64,000 bases of DNA. It comes from Cannabis sativa. Its lineage: Eukaryota; Streptophyta; Magnoliopsida; Rosales; Cannabaceae. Within the stretch, counting starts at the first letter, position 1. Every line of letters starts with the position of its first letter. This document shows, one piece after another, positions 44,389 through 55,656 of this stretch. Where the stretch lies: contig NC_083606.1 in the NCBI RefSeq assembly GCF_029168945.1, forward strand, positions 14,906,041-14,970,040, read 5' to 3'. The notes beneath the pieces were generated by a model. The model saw only the letters and a program-made list of their open reading frames with translations. It did not search any database and had not been told where the DNA came from. The translations under genes and the position numbers were made by a program.

Positions 44389-46815
44389 TATTGGAAATTA
44401 TTTTACCAGGATCTTAGATCTACTCACAAGTATGTTTATTAACATCCTAAATATGAACTTTCTAAAACGATAAATTAAACACATATAAAGTTTAGTAAAC
44501 CTTACATTGGGTGCAGCGGAATATAATGACTCATTCCGTTCAGATATATAGCCCTTGATTCCTTTCTGTAGCAGAGCATTATCAATATCTGAACCTGGAT
44601 CTCTTTCTCTGAATCTTTGATGCTGAAACTCCTTCTTGCGGAAAGTCTTTCTTCACGATCTTCCTCACTATGATTGAGGTATCACTTGCTGTGTGTGGGC
44701 ACTACTCATACACTAAGTATTTCAAAATCTCAATGAGGAAGAGAGAGAGAGAGAGAGGGTTCGGCCAAAGATAGGGAGAGAGAAGGCTCAGTTTTTTCTG
44801 AATGAAAAATAGAAAATTTAAGTGTAATTTTCCTGAAGCCTTAACTATCTATTTATAGCATTCCACTAGGGTTAGGTTTGAATTATTTGGCATTAAAATA
44901 ATGAAAATATCAGTTTAAATTCCCTACAAAAGTGGCTGGCCATGCTTAATGGATTTGGGCCTCACTTTTTGCAATTTTGCAGTTTTAACTTTTCTGCATC
45001 TGATTTTCTCAAAAACGCCAATTTTCTAATTCAACCATTTAAATGCCAATTCTAACTATTTAATAACTATAAATAATTATTAAATAATATTGTCATTTAT
45101 CATATTTATTAATTGAACCATACAAAGTATCATAATTAACAAATATACCCCTATTAACTCTTTCTTTACAATTTCACCCTTACTTAGTGAAAAATTCACA
45201 AATAGACATAGTCTAATTTGAGAATTATAATTGATTAATCAAAACCAATTATATGAGTCTTACAAGCAATATTATCTCAACTAGTGTGGGGACCATGGGT
45301 CTATATAACCGAGCTTCCAATAAGTAGATCAAGAATTTATTACTAAAATTCACTAACTTATTAATTCTTCGTTGAATCCACGCATAGAACTTAGAATTGC
45401 ACTCTCAGTATTTAGAATGCTCTATATGTTCCACCATGTAGACACATCATTAGTTATCCATTGTTATAATCCTAATGTGATCAATGATCCTCTATATGAA
45501 TGATCTACACTGTAAAGGGATTAGATTACCGTTACACCCTACAATGTATTTATCCTTAAAACACTTAACCCCGTATAAATGATATTTCAGCTTATGTGAA
45601 ATGAGTACTCCACCATTTATGTTCGTTTGGTCAAGCTCGAAGGAGATCATCCTTTGCTTACTATTCGCCAGATAGAAGCTATAGATTCCATGTTTATGCT
45701 AGCGCTCCCACTCAATTGCACTACCGTGTTCCCAAAATGTACGTATCACCCTGACCTAAAAGTAGGCTTAACTAACAAATCAAAGAACACGAATAGCCTT
45801 TCAAGATTGAGCCTAATCATAACAGGATTAAGAACATTTGATCTAGGATCAACTAGGCAATATTGACTTGAATAGATATTACGGTAAGTTTAATAAATCT
45901 AAGTCAAAGTTCAATATCGGTCCCTTCCGATGCATACTCCTTGCATCCAACCTGAGCTTTACTTTAACCAATGCTCTGGAAAGAACATAGCACTTCTCCA
46001 AATGCAAGTAAACTCTGTTGTAGATTATTATATCAGTAAAACCCTATGTCTGATAAATCTAGGAAACTTTATTCACATAGTCATGTTTACTTTCCAATGT
46101 GTTGACGACACAATAAATAGGATCAAGTATGTGAAAAGGGTTTCAGATGAATTCATACATTATGTACTAGGGCTGTACATAAATTTTCGTAAACCGCCCA
46201 ACCCGAATAACCCGACTAAACCAAACCGACAAAACCGAAAAAAAATACAAACCGACATAACTTGACAAAATTCTAAACCGCCCAATCTGTAAATTGGGCG
46301 GGTTGAATTTTGACCCAAACCGCCCAATGAACCCGCCCAAACCGATTTAACCCGATTAAGAGTTTTTTTTTTTTTTTTATATATATTATATATTATATAA
46401 TATATAATAATATATAATATATATTAAAAAAAACCCAATCCCTAAATTGAATTTAGATTTGGAATATTATGTATTTAATGTTATTAATTTTTATTTTAGT
46501 TGAATCTGAAAAAAAAAAAAAAAATCATAATTCGGTTTGGGCGGGTTAACCCGCCCAACCCGTCGGTCGGGTCCAGAATTTTTTTTTTTAAATTGGGCAG
46601 TTTGCATGCAGAATTTTATAACCCGATCTTTATGTTGGGTTGGAAAATATATAGTATAAACCGACTAAACCGACCGATGTACAGCCCTATTATGTACATA
46701 TAATCATGAAATAAATCATGTGAACCATGCAACATTAAATGTTATTTCTGATCTATATTAATAAGTAAATCTGATTATATTGAAATGAATTTTATTTAGG
46801 GCATAAAACCCAAAA
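44389..46815 (-). repeat. 3' LTR of family-B element, carrying a MITE
   Basis: Starts tattggaaattattttacca (family consensus tgttgg...) and ends acccaaaa. It is interrupted by the hAT-type MITE at 46168-46689; without it the length is about 1.9 kb. Confidence 0.88.
46168..46689. mobile_element. hAT-type MITE, 522 bp, TSD ttatgtac
   Basis: Perfect 13-bp terminal inverted repeats tagggctgtacat and atgtacagcccta. The 8-bp target duplication ttatgtac (46160-46167, 46690-46697) is characteristic of hAT elements. The uninterrupted LTR copies carry the empty site. The interior has inverted aaccgcccaacccg/cgggttgggcgg-type arms and a long TA palindrome around 46375-46425. No transposase. Confidence 0.92.
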
Positions 46816-46817
46816 AA

Positions 46818-46828
46818 CTCCCACTTGC
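46818..46828 (-). promoter_or_regulatory. Polypurine tract of the family-B element
   Basis: On the minus strand gcaagtgggag precedes the 3' LTR by two bases; this is the typical plant copia tract and fixes the element's direction. Confidence 0.75.
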
Positions 46829-47393
46829 ACTAATATAAAACAAAAAATACGTTTCAAATAATCTCAAAACCTCGATATACAAATCAAGTGTAGTAGTAGT
46901 AAACTCCTCGTAATAGGATCTAAAAGGTTGAATTAAACACAACCTTTTCTCCACCATTACTCTTCCTTAATCACAAAATCATTGATAATGTGAAATTCCT
47001 CTCTATATGTCTACTCTCTTGGGATACTAGATTCTATATCTTTGGCAACTACTTTTGGTTAATCAGGAAATTAACACTAGTAGTTTAGGCAATTTGGAAT
47101 GGTGCCAAAAATGTATAGAACTTTCCTTAGACTGAATAAGTACCTTTCCTGTAACTTTAACATTCAGTCCCTTCCTGGTAGAGTTAGAGACTTCAGATAG
47201 GTTTTTCCACTTCTCCAAAATCACTATTCCACCCCCAGAGTAACCGCCATCTTATCAGAAAGATTTTCTAGCACAAAGGCAAATTTCGAAATCTGACGTG
47301 GTGTAGTCTAAGAGTTTTAAACACACTCTTATAGACTAACATATAGTTCCTCTTCTTAATCTTAAGATTTACTTGATTGTCTTCCAATGTTCT
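46829..47393 (-). other. Interior of family-B element, 3' part
   Basis: Non-coding, AT-rich. No protein similarity recognised on either strand. Confidence 0.6.
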
Positions 47394-47813
47394 TGTAACG
47401 TTCCCGCTTCAAGCCTCCATTGGGCCCTTACACCCACGAACTAATGGCTCTTATACACGAGTTCGTCACTCTGGCTGCTTTCTGGATTGATGACTGACCC
47501 TACAGACCAACACGAGTGTTTTCAGCGTGCTTTGTCCTCACTCACACGCATCTTGGGAAAACTTCCCAGGAGGTCACCCATCCTTGAAATTGCTCCAAGC
47601 CAAGCACGCTTAACTGTGGAGTTCTTTCGAGATGGGCTACCGAAAAACAAGATGCACCTTGTTGATATAGGTAGTACCAATCAATCTATTTAAGCTCTCT
47701 TCAACTGTATAGTCCCATACCTACACAGTCTCAGAATCATCCCACTTGACCTTCCCCAGGCGGTGCTTACCCGGTATTTCCCCTTACGGATCACGGGACT
47801 ACTGACTGTCACA
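47394..47813 (-). mobile_element. Cassandra-type LTR with 5S-derived segment (reverse copy)
   Basis: Runs on the minus strand from tgtgacagtcagtag to gggaacgttaca. It includes the 5S-like block at 47541-47640. It lies inside the remains of the G2 3' LTR. Matches the forward copies at 49802 and 50349 with few changes. A frame at 47487-47693 is a chance ORF. Confidence 0.82.
47541..47640 (-). repeat. 5S rRNA-derived segment
   Basis: The minus strand reads gaactccacagttaagcgtg, cttgg and ggatgggtgacctcctggga, which are the A-box/intermediate element and C-box region of plant 5S rRNA genes. The flanks and 3' end do not match 5S, so this is the 5S-like promoter domain known from Cassandra LTRs and not an rRNA gene. 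Confidence 0.85.
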
Positions 47814-47870
47814 ATAAAAAAATTTATTAACCAAGAAAGCGGATATTACAATTATCCCCTCCTAAAAAGA
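47814..47870 (-). repeat. Fragment of G2 3' LTR start and its polypurine tract
   Basis: On the minus strand, the purine tract aggaggggataat is followed by tgtaatatccgctttcttgg. That is the first about 37 bp of a gypsy LTR before the Cassandra-type sequence takes over. Confidence 0.6.
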
Positions 47871-47935
47871 AATTTCGTCCCGAAATTCTACTCGACTTTT
47901 TTTTTTTAGAAAGCGAAGACTCAATGTCTTATACC

Positions 47936-49081
47936 TCAGCACTTGTCATCACTCTGTCCTGCTTCTTTTATAGCGAAGACCCTCGCTGGAACGTATTTAT
48001 CGTCTTCCTTTGAATCTTCCTTGTTCTCAGTTTGTCCCCACAATGGACAATTACGTTTAATATGACCTTCTTTTCCGCATTTGTAACATGCATTTGCCCT
48101 ACACTCTCCGAGATGATGTTTAGTACATTTAGGACATTCTGGAACATTGCGTCCATTGTTTCCATTGGATCGGTGGTCGTTATCAGTTTTGTACCTCTTG
48201 TCTTGACTTGATTGTCCGGGCTGATCTTGTCCCCTTTTCTTGTGGTCATTAGAATTGGCTGCACCTTTCTTAGATTCCCTCCTAGCAGCATTTTCCTTCC
48301 AAATTTTGTTTTCACTTTGCTCAGCCGTAAGAGCCATTTCGACAACTTGAGCATAACTTAATTGACCCCTAGACACAATCTCTACATCCCGAGCAATCAT
48401 TGGCTTCAGGCCTTCCACAAATCGATGTGCTCGCACTCTATCAGTAGGTACCAATTCTGGAGCAAATTTTGCCAGTCTATCAAATTTTTGTGCATACTCT
48501 GTAACAGTAAGGCTCCCTTGGGCTAATCCAGTAAATTCATCAACATTTGCTGCTAACACTGCTGTGTTATAATATTTCTCATTAAAGACCCTTTTGAAAT
48601 CATCCCAGCTCATGGTATTTACATCCTTTGTTTGTTCCACCACCTCCCACCAGATACAAGCATCTTTCCTCAACATGTATGATGCACACTTCACTCGGTC
48701 ATTCCCATCGACCCTTAGCATCTGTAAAATATTTTCTATGCGACTCATCCACTATTCAGCCACCACTGGGTCTATGCCTCCCTCAAACTCGGGTGGGTGT
48801 TGTTTTCGAAACCTCTCTGCTAACATCTCATGTCTAGCCTCTGCAGCAGGATATACCACCGCAGCTGGTGGGTCTCTATTTTCTGGCTCTGGCGGCTCCG
48901 GTTGATGTCTCAGCTGAAGAAGTTCTTCATTCTGCCTACGAATAGTTTCTTCCAGTGCAGCAAAGCGCTCTTCCCATCCATGTGGTGCTTGTGGTGGTTC
49001 ATTGATCCCTCCATTCTCTTGGCCTCTATCTTGGCGTTGGCCTTGGCCTCGACCCAATCTGACTGACCTTCTAGGAGGCAT
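47936..49081 (-). pseudogene. Gypsy G2 gag with one in-frame stop
   Basis: Start MPPRRSVRLGRGQGQRQDRG at 49081 fits chromovirus-type Gag. A coiled-coil segment (WEERFAALEETIRRQNEELL) follows, then the Retrotrans_gag core (CASYMLRKDACIWWEVVEQT, FNEKYYNTAVLAANVDEF, LAQGSLTVTEYAQKFDRLAK). Zinc regions CPKCTKHHLGEC and CYKCGKEGHIKRNC come last. A tag at 48754-48752 interrupts an otherwise continuous frame. The gene ends 65 bp from the purine tract, so protease, RT and integrase are absent: G2 is a gag-only derivative. Confidence 0.88.
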
Positions 49082-49295
49082 ATTCAAACTCCTAAACCAC
49101 ACAAACCTAAAAAAAATATCAAGAAGGAACATTTTGACCATCACCTTTAGATGAGAAGAATATCACAACACTACATGAACAATTTAAAGATAACTTAATC
49201 GTAAGTAATAACCACTTACAGTACAGTGAGTCAAGCTCGTCTCGTGGCAATGAACTTTACATGTTAGGGCTAACCACACTCTTTAGGACCGTATT

Positions 49296-49307
49296 GCTCT
49301 GATACCA
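49296..49307 (-). promoter_or_regulatory. Primer binding site of G2
   Basis: tggtatcagagc on the minus strand directly abuts the LTR at 49308. Confidence 0.85.
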
Positions 49308-49732
49308 TGTTGGTATATGTATGCTAGCATGGTATGAATTAATTTGATGTTGTGATGTTATTATGTTTATGACTATGTTATCTAGTTGGGGGGTTATGTC
49401 CTACATAGCTCTTCTTACTGGGCGTTAGCTCACGGGTACTCTGTGTGCAGGTAAGGCAAAACTATACAGTAAGGGTGGCGAGCTCGAGGCATGGATTACA
49501 TGTTAGGGGATTGTCACGATGTTTTGGTTTGAGAATATTTCTTTAAAGATTATGGCTCGATTACTTTTGTAAAAGTTAATGTTTAAAAATTTATAAATGA
49601 ATCAAGAGTTTTTGTTTTAAAATAATGAGATCTCATGCTTTAATTATTTTCAATAAATTAGTTTATTGTTTTACTATAAATGGTTTTAAACGGACTAGTA
49701 AGTGTGACGTCTCGGGAAATCAGGGCGTTACA
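49308..49732 (-). repeat. G2 5' LTR (possibly fused to a Cassandra LTR end)
   Basis: Plus-strand ends are tgttggtatatg and gggcgttaca. The inner end adjoins the G2 primer site. The last 43 bp (actagtaagtgtgacgtctc and onward) recur at 50239-50279 at the end of a Cassandra-type LTR and are followed in both places by a primer site pointing right. The left end of this LTR start differs from that at 47814, so a recombination joint near 49690 is likely. Confidence 0.6.
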
Positions 49733-49991
49733 ATATGGTATCAGAGCCTTGACCCAGCCGAAAGTGTGGTCGACGAGGACGTCGGACCCCGTAAGGGGGG
49801 GTGATTGTGACAGTCAGTAGTCGCGTGATCCGTAAGGGGAAATACTGGGTAAGCTGTGCAATCCCACACCGCCTGGGGAAGGTCAAGTGGGATGATTCTG
49901 AGACTGTGTAGGTATGAGACTATACAGTTGAAGAGAGCTTAAATAGATTGATTGGTACTACCTATATCAACAAGGTGCATCTTGTTTTTCC

Positions 49992-50092
49992 GTAGCCCAT
50001 CTCGAAAGAACTCCACAGTTAAGCGTGCTTGGCTTGGAGCAATTTCAAGGATGGGTGACCTCATGGGAAGTTTTCCCAGGATGCGTGTGAGT
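49992..50092 (+). repeat. 5S rRNA-derived segment
   Basis: gtagcccatctcgaaagaac, cacagttaagcgtgcttggc and gatgggtgacctcatgggaa correspond to the internal promoter part of plant 5S rRNA. One base in the C-box region (tcatggg for tcctggg) differs from the neighbouring copies. Confidence 0.85.
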
Positions 50093-50540
50093 GAGGACAA
50101 AGCACGCTAAAAACACTCGTGTTGGTCTGTAGGGTCAATCATCAATCTAGAAAGTAGCCAGAGTGACGAACTAGTGTATAAGAGCCATTAGTTCGTGGGT
50201 TTAAGGGTCCAATGGAGGCTTGAAGCGGGGACGTTACAAAACTAGTAAGTGTGACGTCTCGGGAAATCGAGGCGTTACAATATGGTATCAGAGCCTTGAC
50301 CCAGCCGGAAGTGTGGTCGACGAGGACGTTGGACCCCGTAAGGGGGGGTGATTGTGACAGTCAGTAGTCCCGTGATCCGTAAGGGGAAATACCGTGTAAG
50401 CTGTGCAATCCCACACCGCCTGGGGAAGGTCAAGTGGGATGATTCTGAGACTGTGTAGGTATGGGACTATACAGTTGAAGAGAGCTTAAATAGATTGATT
50501 GGTACTACCTATATCAACAAGGTGCATCTTGTTTTTCGGT

Positions 50541-50640
50541 AGCCCATCTCGAAAGAACTCCACAGTTAAGCGTGCTTGGCTTGGAGCAATTTTAAGGATG
50601 GGTGACCTCCTGGGAAGTTTTCCCAGGATGCGTGTGAGTG
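50541..50640 (+). repeat. 5S rRNA-derived segment
   Basis: Third copy, with intact tcctgggaag in the C-box region; the host LTR is truncated 16 bp after it. Confidence 0.85.
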
Positions 50641-50656
50641 AGGACAAAGCACGCTG

Positions 50657-53600
50657 AACAAACCATGGTTAACAGTTCTAGCTTTTCTTAAGATTTTGAT
50701 TAGGTCATCCATGAATCTAGTAATGATTTACATTAAGTATACAACCATTACATCATTCTAAAATTGCATTACCATGGAAGAAATTAGGCAATGACTAATA
50801 ACTAATCATCAACATGCAACTCGAAATTTCTGGGGAGGTAAGTTTGGATATTAATTCAAAAATCAATTTAATGATCTTTGAACTGCATATCTACTAACTA
50901 TTTCTCCACCCCTATCAGTTCGCAAGATCTTTAACCACTTACCTTAATGGTTTTAACCATTGCTAGAAATTAATGAAAATTTTCAAACATTTCAAATTTC
51001 TGGCTAAAAGGTATAATCTAGAGTTATCGTTTTAAGAATACAACGAAAAACTCATATCCACCCCTGAATGTGCATCCATATGGGAATGAGATGAACTTAC
51101 TTTCACTGGATATAGGCATATTAACTCTTTGCAGAGATTGATCTTGTCAAATCCACTATGAACAAGATAAAATGCCATAGATTAAAAAAAATGGTAGTGT
51201 CTTTTGATGACATAGGTTTAGTTACATCAAAGAGTTCTTAGAATACTGCAAGTAGATCCTGGTCACAGAATACCTAACTCATATTCCATACAGTTTTAAT
51301 CCATTAATAGAAGATGGATATTAAACACTTGAGAAAGTGTAACTGTATTGTATTCTGGAATTAGAAATTTAAGAAAATTTCTATTTGGAATCTAAAATTA
51401 AAGTCAAAGACTTAAATTTATACCAAATATAATGAGTAATTCTATCTTGGACCAGCACTAATAATACAAACTGTAAGTCAGATTTGCCCATACAAGTTGG
51501 AGATTTCTAAGATTGAGGATTTATATCAATTGGGAATAGAATTTCGGGATTATAATCATATGCGTCATTTAATTTCTTAAGAGAAAATATAGAATGACAT
51601 GAAATGATTTATAGACCATTCATCCAATGATATGTTATTGAGCTAATTCGAAATGAATAAGCTAAGAGGAATTAGGATAATTTCGTTTAAAATAAGAATC
51701 CAACGATGCTTCGATTAGCGAAAGACAAAGTAATCTTATTTATGTAATCTTCTTGTTTCATATTGTAAAAATACTAGTCTAAGGTGTCATCAATTGATGA
51801 ACAGCTAGATGTTGCATATACAATATTTATCTTTCGAGATCTTACACTATTATGTATGTCTAATGGTGAAAATCCACTAGGGATTTATCTCATTAGATAA
51901 ACAAGCCAAGTTAGACCAACAATGAAGATTCGAAATTAAACTACAACTTAATAACAGAAAATAACATGGTTCAATATAAATTCATACACAATTCAGAAAT
52001 TATAAACACATAGCAAGTAGGAATGACAAGTGAAAATACTAAAACTTACAATCCTAAATAATTTCCAAGGTTTTTCAACAAACTGATACAATGTCCCGTT
52101 TAGGCGAGAGTCAAAGCATCATCCATTGAATAGAGTTGTTAGCTCATCTAAAATGATAACCATTCTAGCAACCTTTTATTTGATCAAGATTGGAATTCAG
52201 CGTTGTCCCGTTTAGGCGAGAGTCAAGGCAATTCTATCTTATGAGCTTCCACCATTGTTTCATAATTTGCAAGTCAAGTATGGTCGCCACCATTAGGGTG
52301 ATCTATACCATACAAAACACTTACAAACTAGTTATCATGCGAGGTTAAACGGTGCGAAATTGCTAATGAACGTTCCTCCATTAGGGAGGATTACTCACTA
52401 AAACAAACGCGGTGTAAAACCCACAATGGAGATCGAATATCTTTTGATTAAAAGCTCATTATTTAAAAAGAGTTGTATTTTCTTTGATTCTCTTTATTTA
52501 TTCTATTTATTTTAAAAAATATATTTATTCAATTAAAATTTCCAATTTAGAATGAAAAATTCTAAATATAAATTTTAATTTAATATTTATAAATTTTACT
52601 AAGATGGATATGAAAATAACATGAATTATTTCCATCTTAGTAATAATTTCCAATAAATATTTAGAAAAATATTCAATTTAAGTTGTTACAAAATTAATTT
52701 AAATTAATTTACAACTCAAATTTTATTTTCTATAAATTTATATATTGCATTTCGAAAAATTAAAGTATTTAAGAATACAATTTTCGAAAAATGCATATTA
52801 AAATAAAAAATAAATCCTGGAAAAATTATTCTAATTTAATGTTGGCCCAAAATTAATTAATAAAATTAATTTACAACAAAAAATATAATTTTCTTATTTA
52901 ATTAAATATATATAAGTAAAATTTTAAATATTTAAGTATGATGATGAAAATCAACTTATATATAAATTTTCTATTTAATTAAATACACTAGAAAAATACT
53001 TCAAGCAAAAATATCATCTATCTAGATTTTCCTTTGACTAATTAATTAAATTTCTAATAATATATTTTAATTCATTTATTTAAAAATTAATCAATTAATG
53101 AAAAAAAAAATCATTGATTTAAGTTGGTCCAAAATTAAAATAAATAATTTACAACTTTAATCTATTTTTCAAATAAAATTCGAAATTCCAGCATTTATGA
53201 AATGTAATTTCGAAATTTGATTAATAAAATAAAGAAAAATATATTGTGAAAATTATTTAAATTTAGTTGAAAAAATAAATTTCAACTAAAAATAATTTTC
53301 TATTTAATTAAGTGTCATGAAAAAGAAATATTTAAGTATGATGATGAAAATCAACTTAGATATTTAATTTTCAAATTAATTAAATGTATTAAATTCAAGA
53401 AATAAATAATTAAGTGTAGAGAAGGCTTAATTATTAATCTCTAGTTTAATACTAGGAAAAAATATACTTAAAATAAATTGTACCAAAATTAATTATTTAA
53501 ATAATTAATTTCACAATGTATAATATTTTCCTATTTAATATTAGAAATAATAAGTAGTCTAGAAATAACTATCTAGAAAATATCTTATTTGACTAAGTAT

Positions 53601-55637
53601 CTTTTCCACAAAATTTGAAAAAATATCTAATTTAAGTTGTATTAGAAAAAATCTAGAACTTAAATATTTTTAAATTTAAATTTAATTAAATATCAAAAAT
53701 TAAGTTGTAACCACTTAATTTAAAAATATTCCATTTTAAGTTAATATTCGAAAAGATATTAACTTAAAAAATATCTAAAATATTCCATTTTAAGTTAATA
53801 TTCGAAAAGATATTAACTTAAAAAATATCTAAAGAATCTTAATAACCAATGCCTAAAATTCCTCAACTTAATTTTGAAATTTAAAATTCAAAAGATATTC
53901 AGATTTAAGTTGGTTAGTTGTAGATAACTAAATATCAACTTAAATAAGAATATTTAATGAAAAATTTAAATTAAGCTCCAGAAGGAATCTAGATGGTTAT
54001 AATTCTATATTTAATTAAATACAAGAAAATACATATAGTTTAGCTTAGAATAAAGAATTCTTTAAACTATAATTTTCTTAAATTAATTTCAAAATAAATG
54101 AAATTAATTATGTTGCTAATGTCCTTCAAAAAAAAATTATGTTGCTAATCAATTTTATTAGGTTAAACTAGTTTAATTAACCTAGTACAGTTGTTCAAAT
54201 CAGGCAAATGGGCCTTCACAATTGGGGTGGTTCATGTGAGGGGGTGCTGGGTTTAGTATGTCGTACCCACTTCTATGGCTCCCAACTCTCACACAAGGCC
54301 CAAAAGAGAGGAATTTAACCTTAAAATGAACAACTGTTATTAATTGAATAAGCCCAAAAACTAAATGGGCCTAAATAAAATCTATCAAGAACTATGACAT
54401 TTTATTTAGCAACATTAACCTATATGCATCTATAATGAAATTAAACACATAGGCTCACACATGCACACTTTGGATGGGTCCTATCATGTTGCTAGGTCAT
54501 ACACAGATGAAAGAAGATTGTAAATATACCTGTAACAAATTATTTACTTGACCAAAGGAGCCATCAGATCATTAGATCTGGCAAAAAGTAACCATGGCTA
54601 TTTGCAATCAAGTAATAATAGGTTTTGAAAACTTACACACAAGCTAAAACACATACTCCTGCAACAAGGTTAGCTGGATAGTTGGATGTAGGATTTATTT
54701 AATTTTAAATTAAATAATTAATTTCGAAATTAAATAATTAATTAAAAAATATTTTCGAAAATTTAAAAAAATATTTGAAAAATTCGAAATTTTAAAAAAA
54801 AAATTAAATTTAAAATTAAACCTACAATTTTGAAAAAATTAGGTTTCAACCAACCTAAATATCATTTCAAAAATTTGCTAACTACTTTTAAAATTTAAAT
54901 GTTATTTTATAAATAAAAATTAAATAAAAAATTAAAAAGGATAAATGAATATCTTTTTCAGATTTTAAATGTAATTTAAATAAATAAAATAACATGATTA
55001 TAGTTATCATATTTTAAATTTAAATAAGGTCAAATTATTAAAAAAAAAATTAATTTAAAAATTTAAAATCTGACCTTAAATTTAAAAATAAGATAAGATA
55101 TAATCAAATTTAAAAATAAGATAGATTATTAAGCAAAAAAGATAGATACTAACTATTTTTAAATTCAAATTACACTAATATCTTGAATTAAATTTAAAAA
55201 ATATTAAATTAATTCATAATGATAATTAGAATTGAATTAGGAATAGTAATAGTATAAATATAGAACTACACAAAAAATCGGAAGTTAATTCCATGAAAAA
55301 GCATGAAAAACCGAAGAAAAACGAAAAAACTGGGAGCTGTACGGACAGTTTTCGCGATCGCAGGAAAATTTCAGCACAACTCCGATTTTTTTCGAATCTT
55401 CAAAAAATCATAACTAATTCAAATTAAATCGAAATTGAGTTCTGTAAAAAAGTAACTTGCTTAATTTTTTCCATACTATTCAATAAAAATAATTTCAGAA
55501 ACAGATATTCAATTATTTGTAACGAAAATTCACAAACACCAATCAATCATCAAATAACACTCAATACAACATGATACCATCCAAAAACAAACAAACAATC
55601 GTTTTAAAGTCCAAATTTCTTGCAAGTAAATCAATTA
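50657..55637 (-). other. Non-coding interior of family-B element, about 5 kb
   Basis: No frame above 60 codons and no recognisable protein on either strand. Extremely AT-rich between 52450 and 55300, with many attaatt/aattaat words. Two gtcccgtttaggcgagagtc copies stand 117 bp apart (52096-52115, 52204-52223 approx.). A short GC-richer patch lies at 54225-54310. A 49-bp duplication (attccattttaagttaatat...) occurs near 53729-53825. Confidence 0.75.
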
Positions 55638-55656
55638 CCATGGCTCTGAGGGCAGT
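55638..55656 (-). promoter_or_regulatory. Degraded primer binding site of the family-B element
   Basis: The minus strand after the 5' LTR reads actgccctcagagccatgg. The tcagagcc core matches the usual tggtatcagagcc, but the first bases differ (tgccc for tggta). It may be mutated or a different tRNA site. Confidence 0.5.

Larger units (their letters stand above)
47394..50656. mobile_element. Composite insertion: Cassandra-type TRIM LTRs plus pol-less gypsy G2
   Basis: From left to right: a reversed Cassandra-type LTR (47394-47813), a fragment of gypsy 3' LTR and purine tract, G2 gag on the minus strand, and G2 primer site and 5' LTR (49308-49732). Then come a forward Cassandra interior, LTR, interior and truncated LTR (49733-50656). 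No clean target duplication flanks the whole block, so it probably arose by nested insertion and recombination within the family-B interior. Confidence 0.7.
49733..50656 (+). mobile_element. Cassandra-type TRIM tandem: interior, LTR, interior, truncated LTR
   Basis: Each interior is about 70 bp: primer site tggtatcagagcc (49736-49748; 50283-50295), a gtcgacgaggacgt core, then the purine tract aaggggggg. LTR copies follow at 49802-50279 and 50349-50656. The second stops after aagcacgctg, where the family-B interior resumes. Each LTR carries a 5S-derived block. The repeated interior-LTR order indicates unequal recombination between LTRs. Confidence 0.82.

Noticed and set aside
47541..50640. Functional 5S rRNA genes
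   Set aside because: Only the internal promoter part matches 5S; flanks and 3' end are LTR sequence, there is no poly-T terminator, and copies sit in TRIM LTRs.
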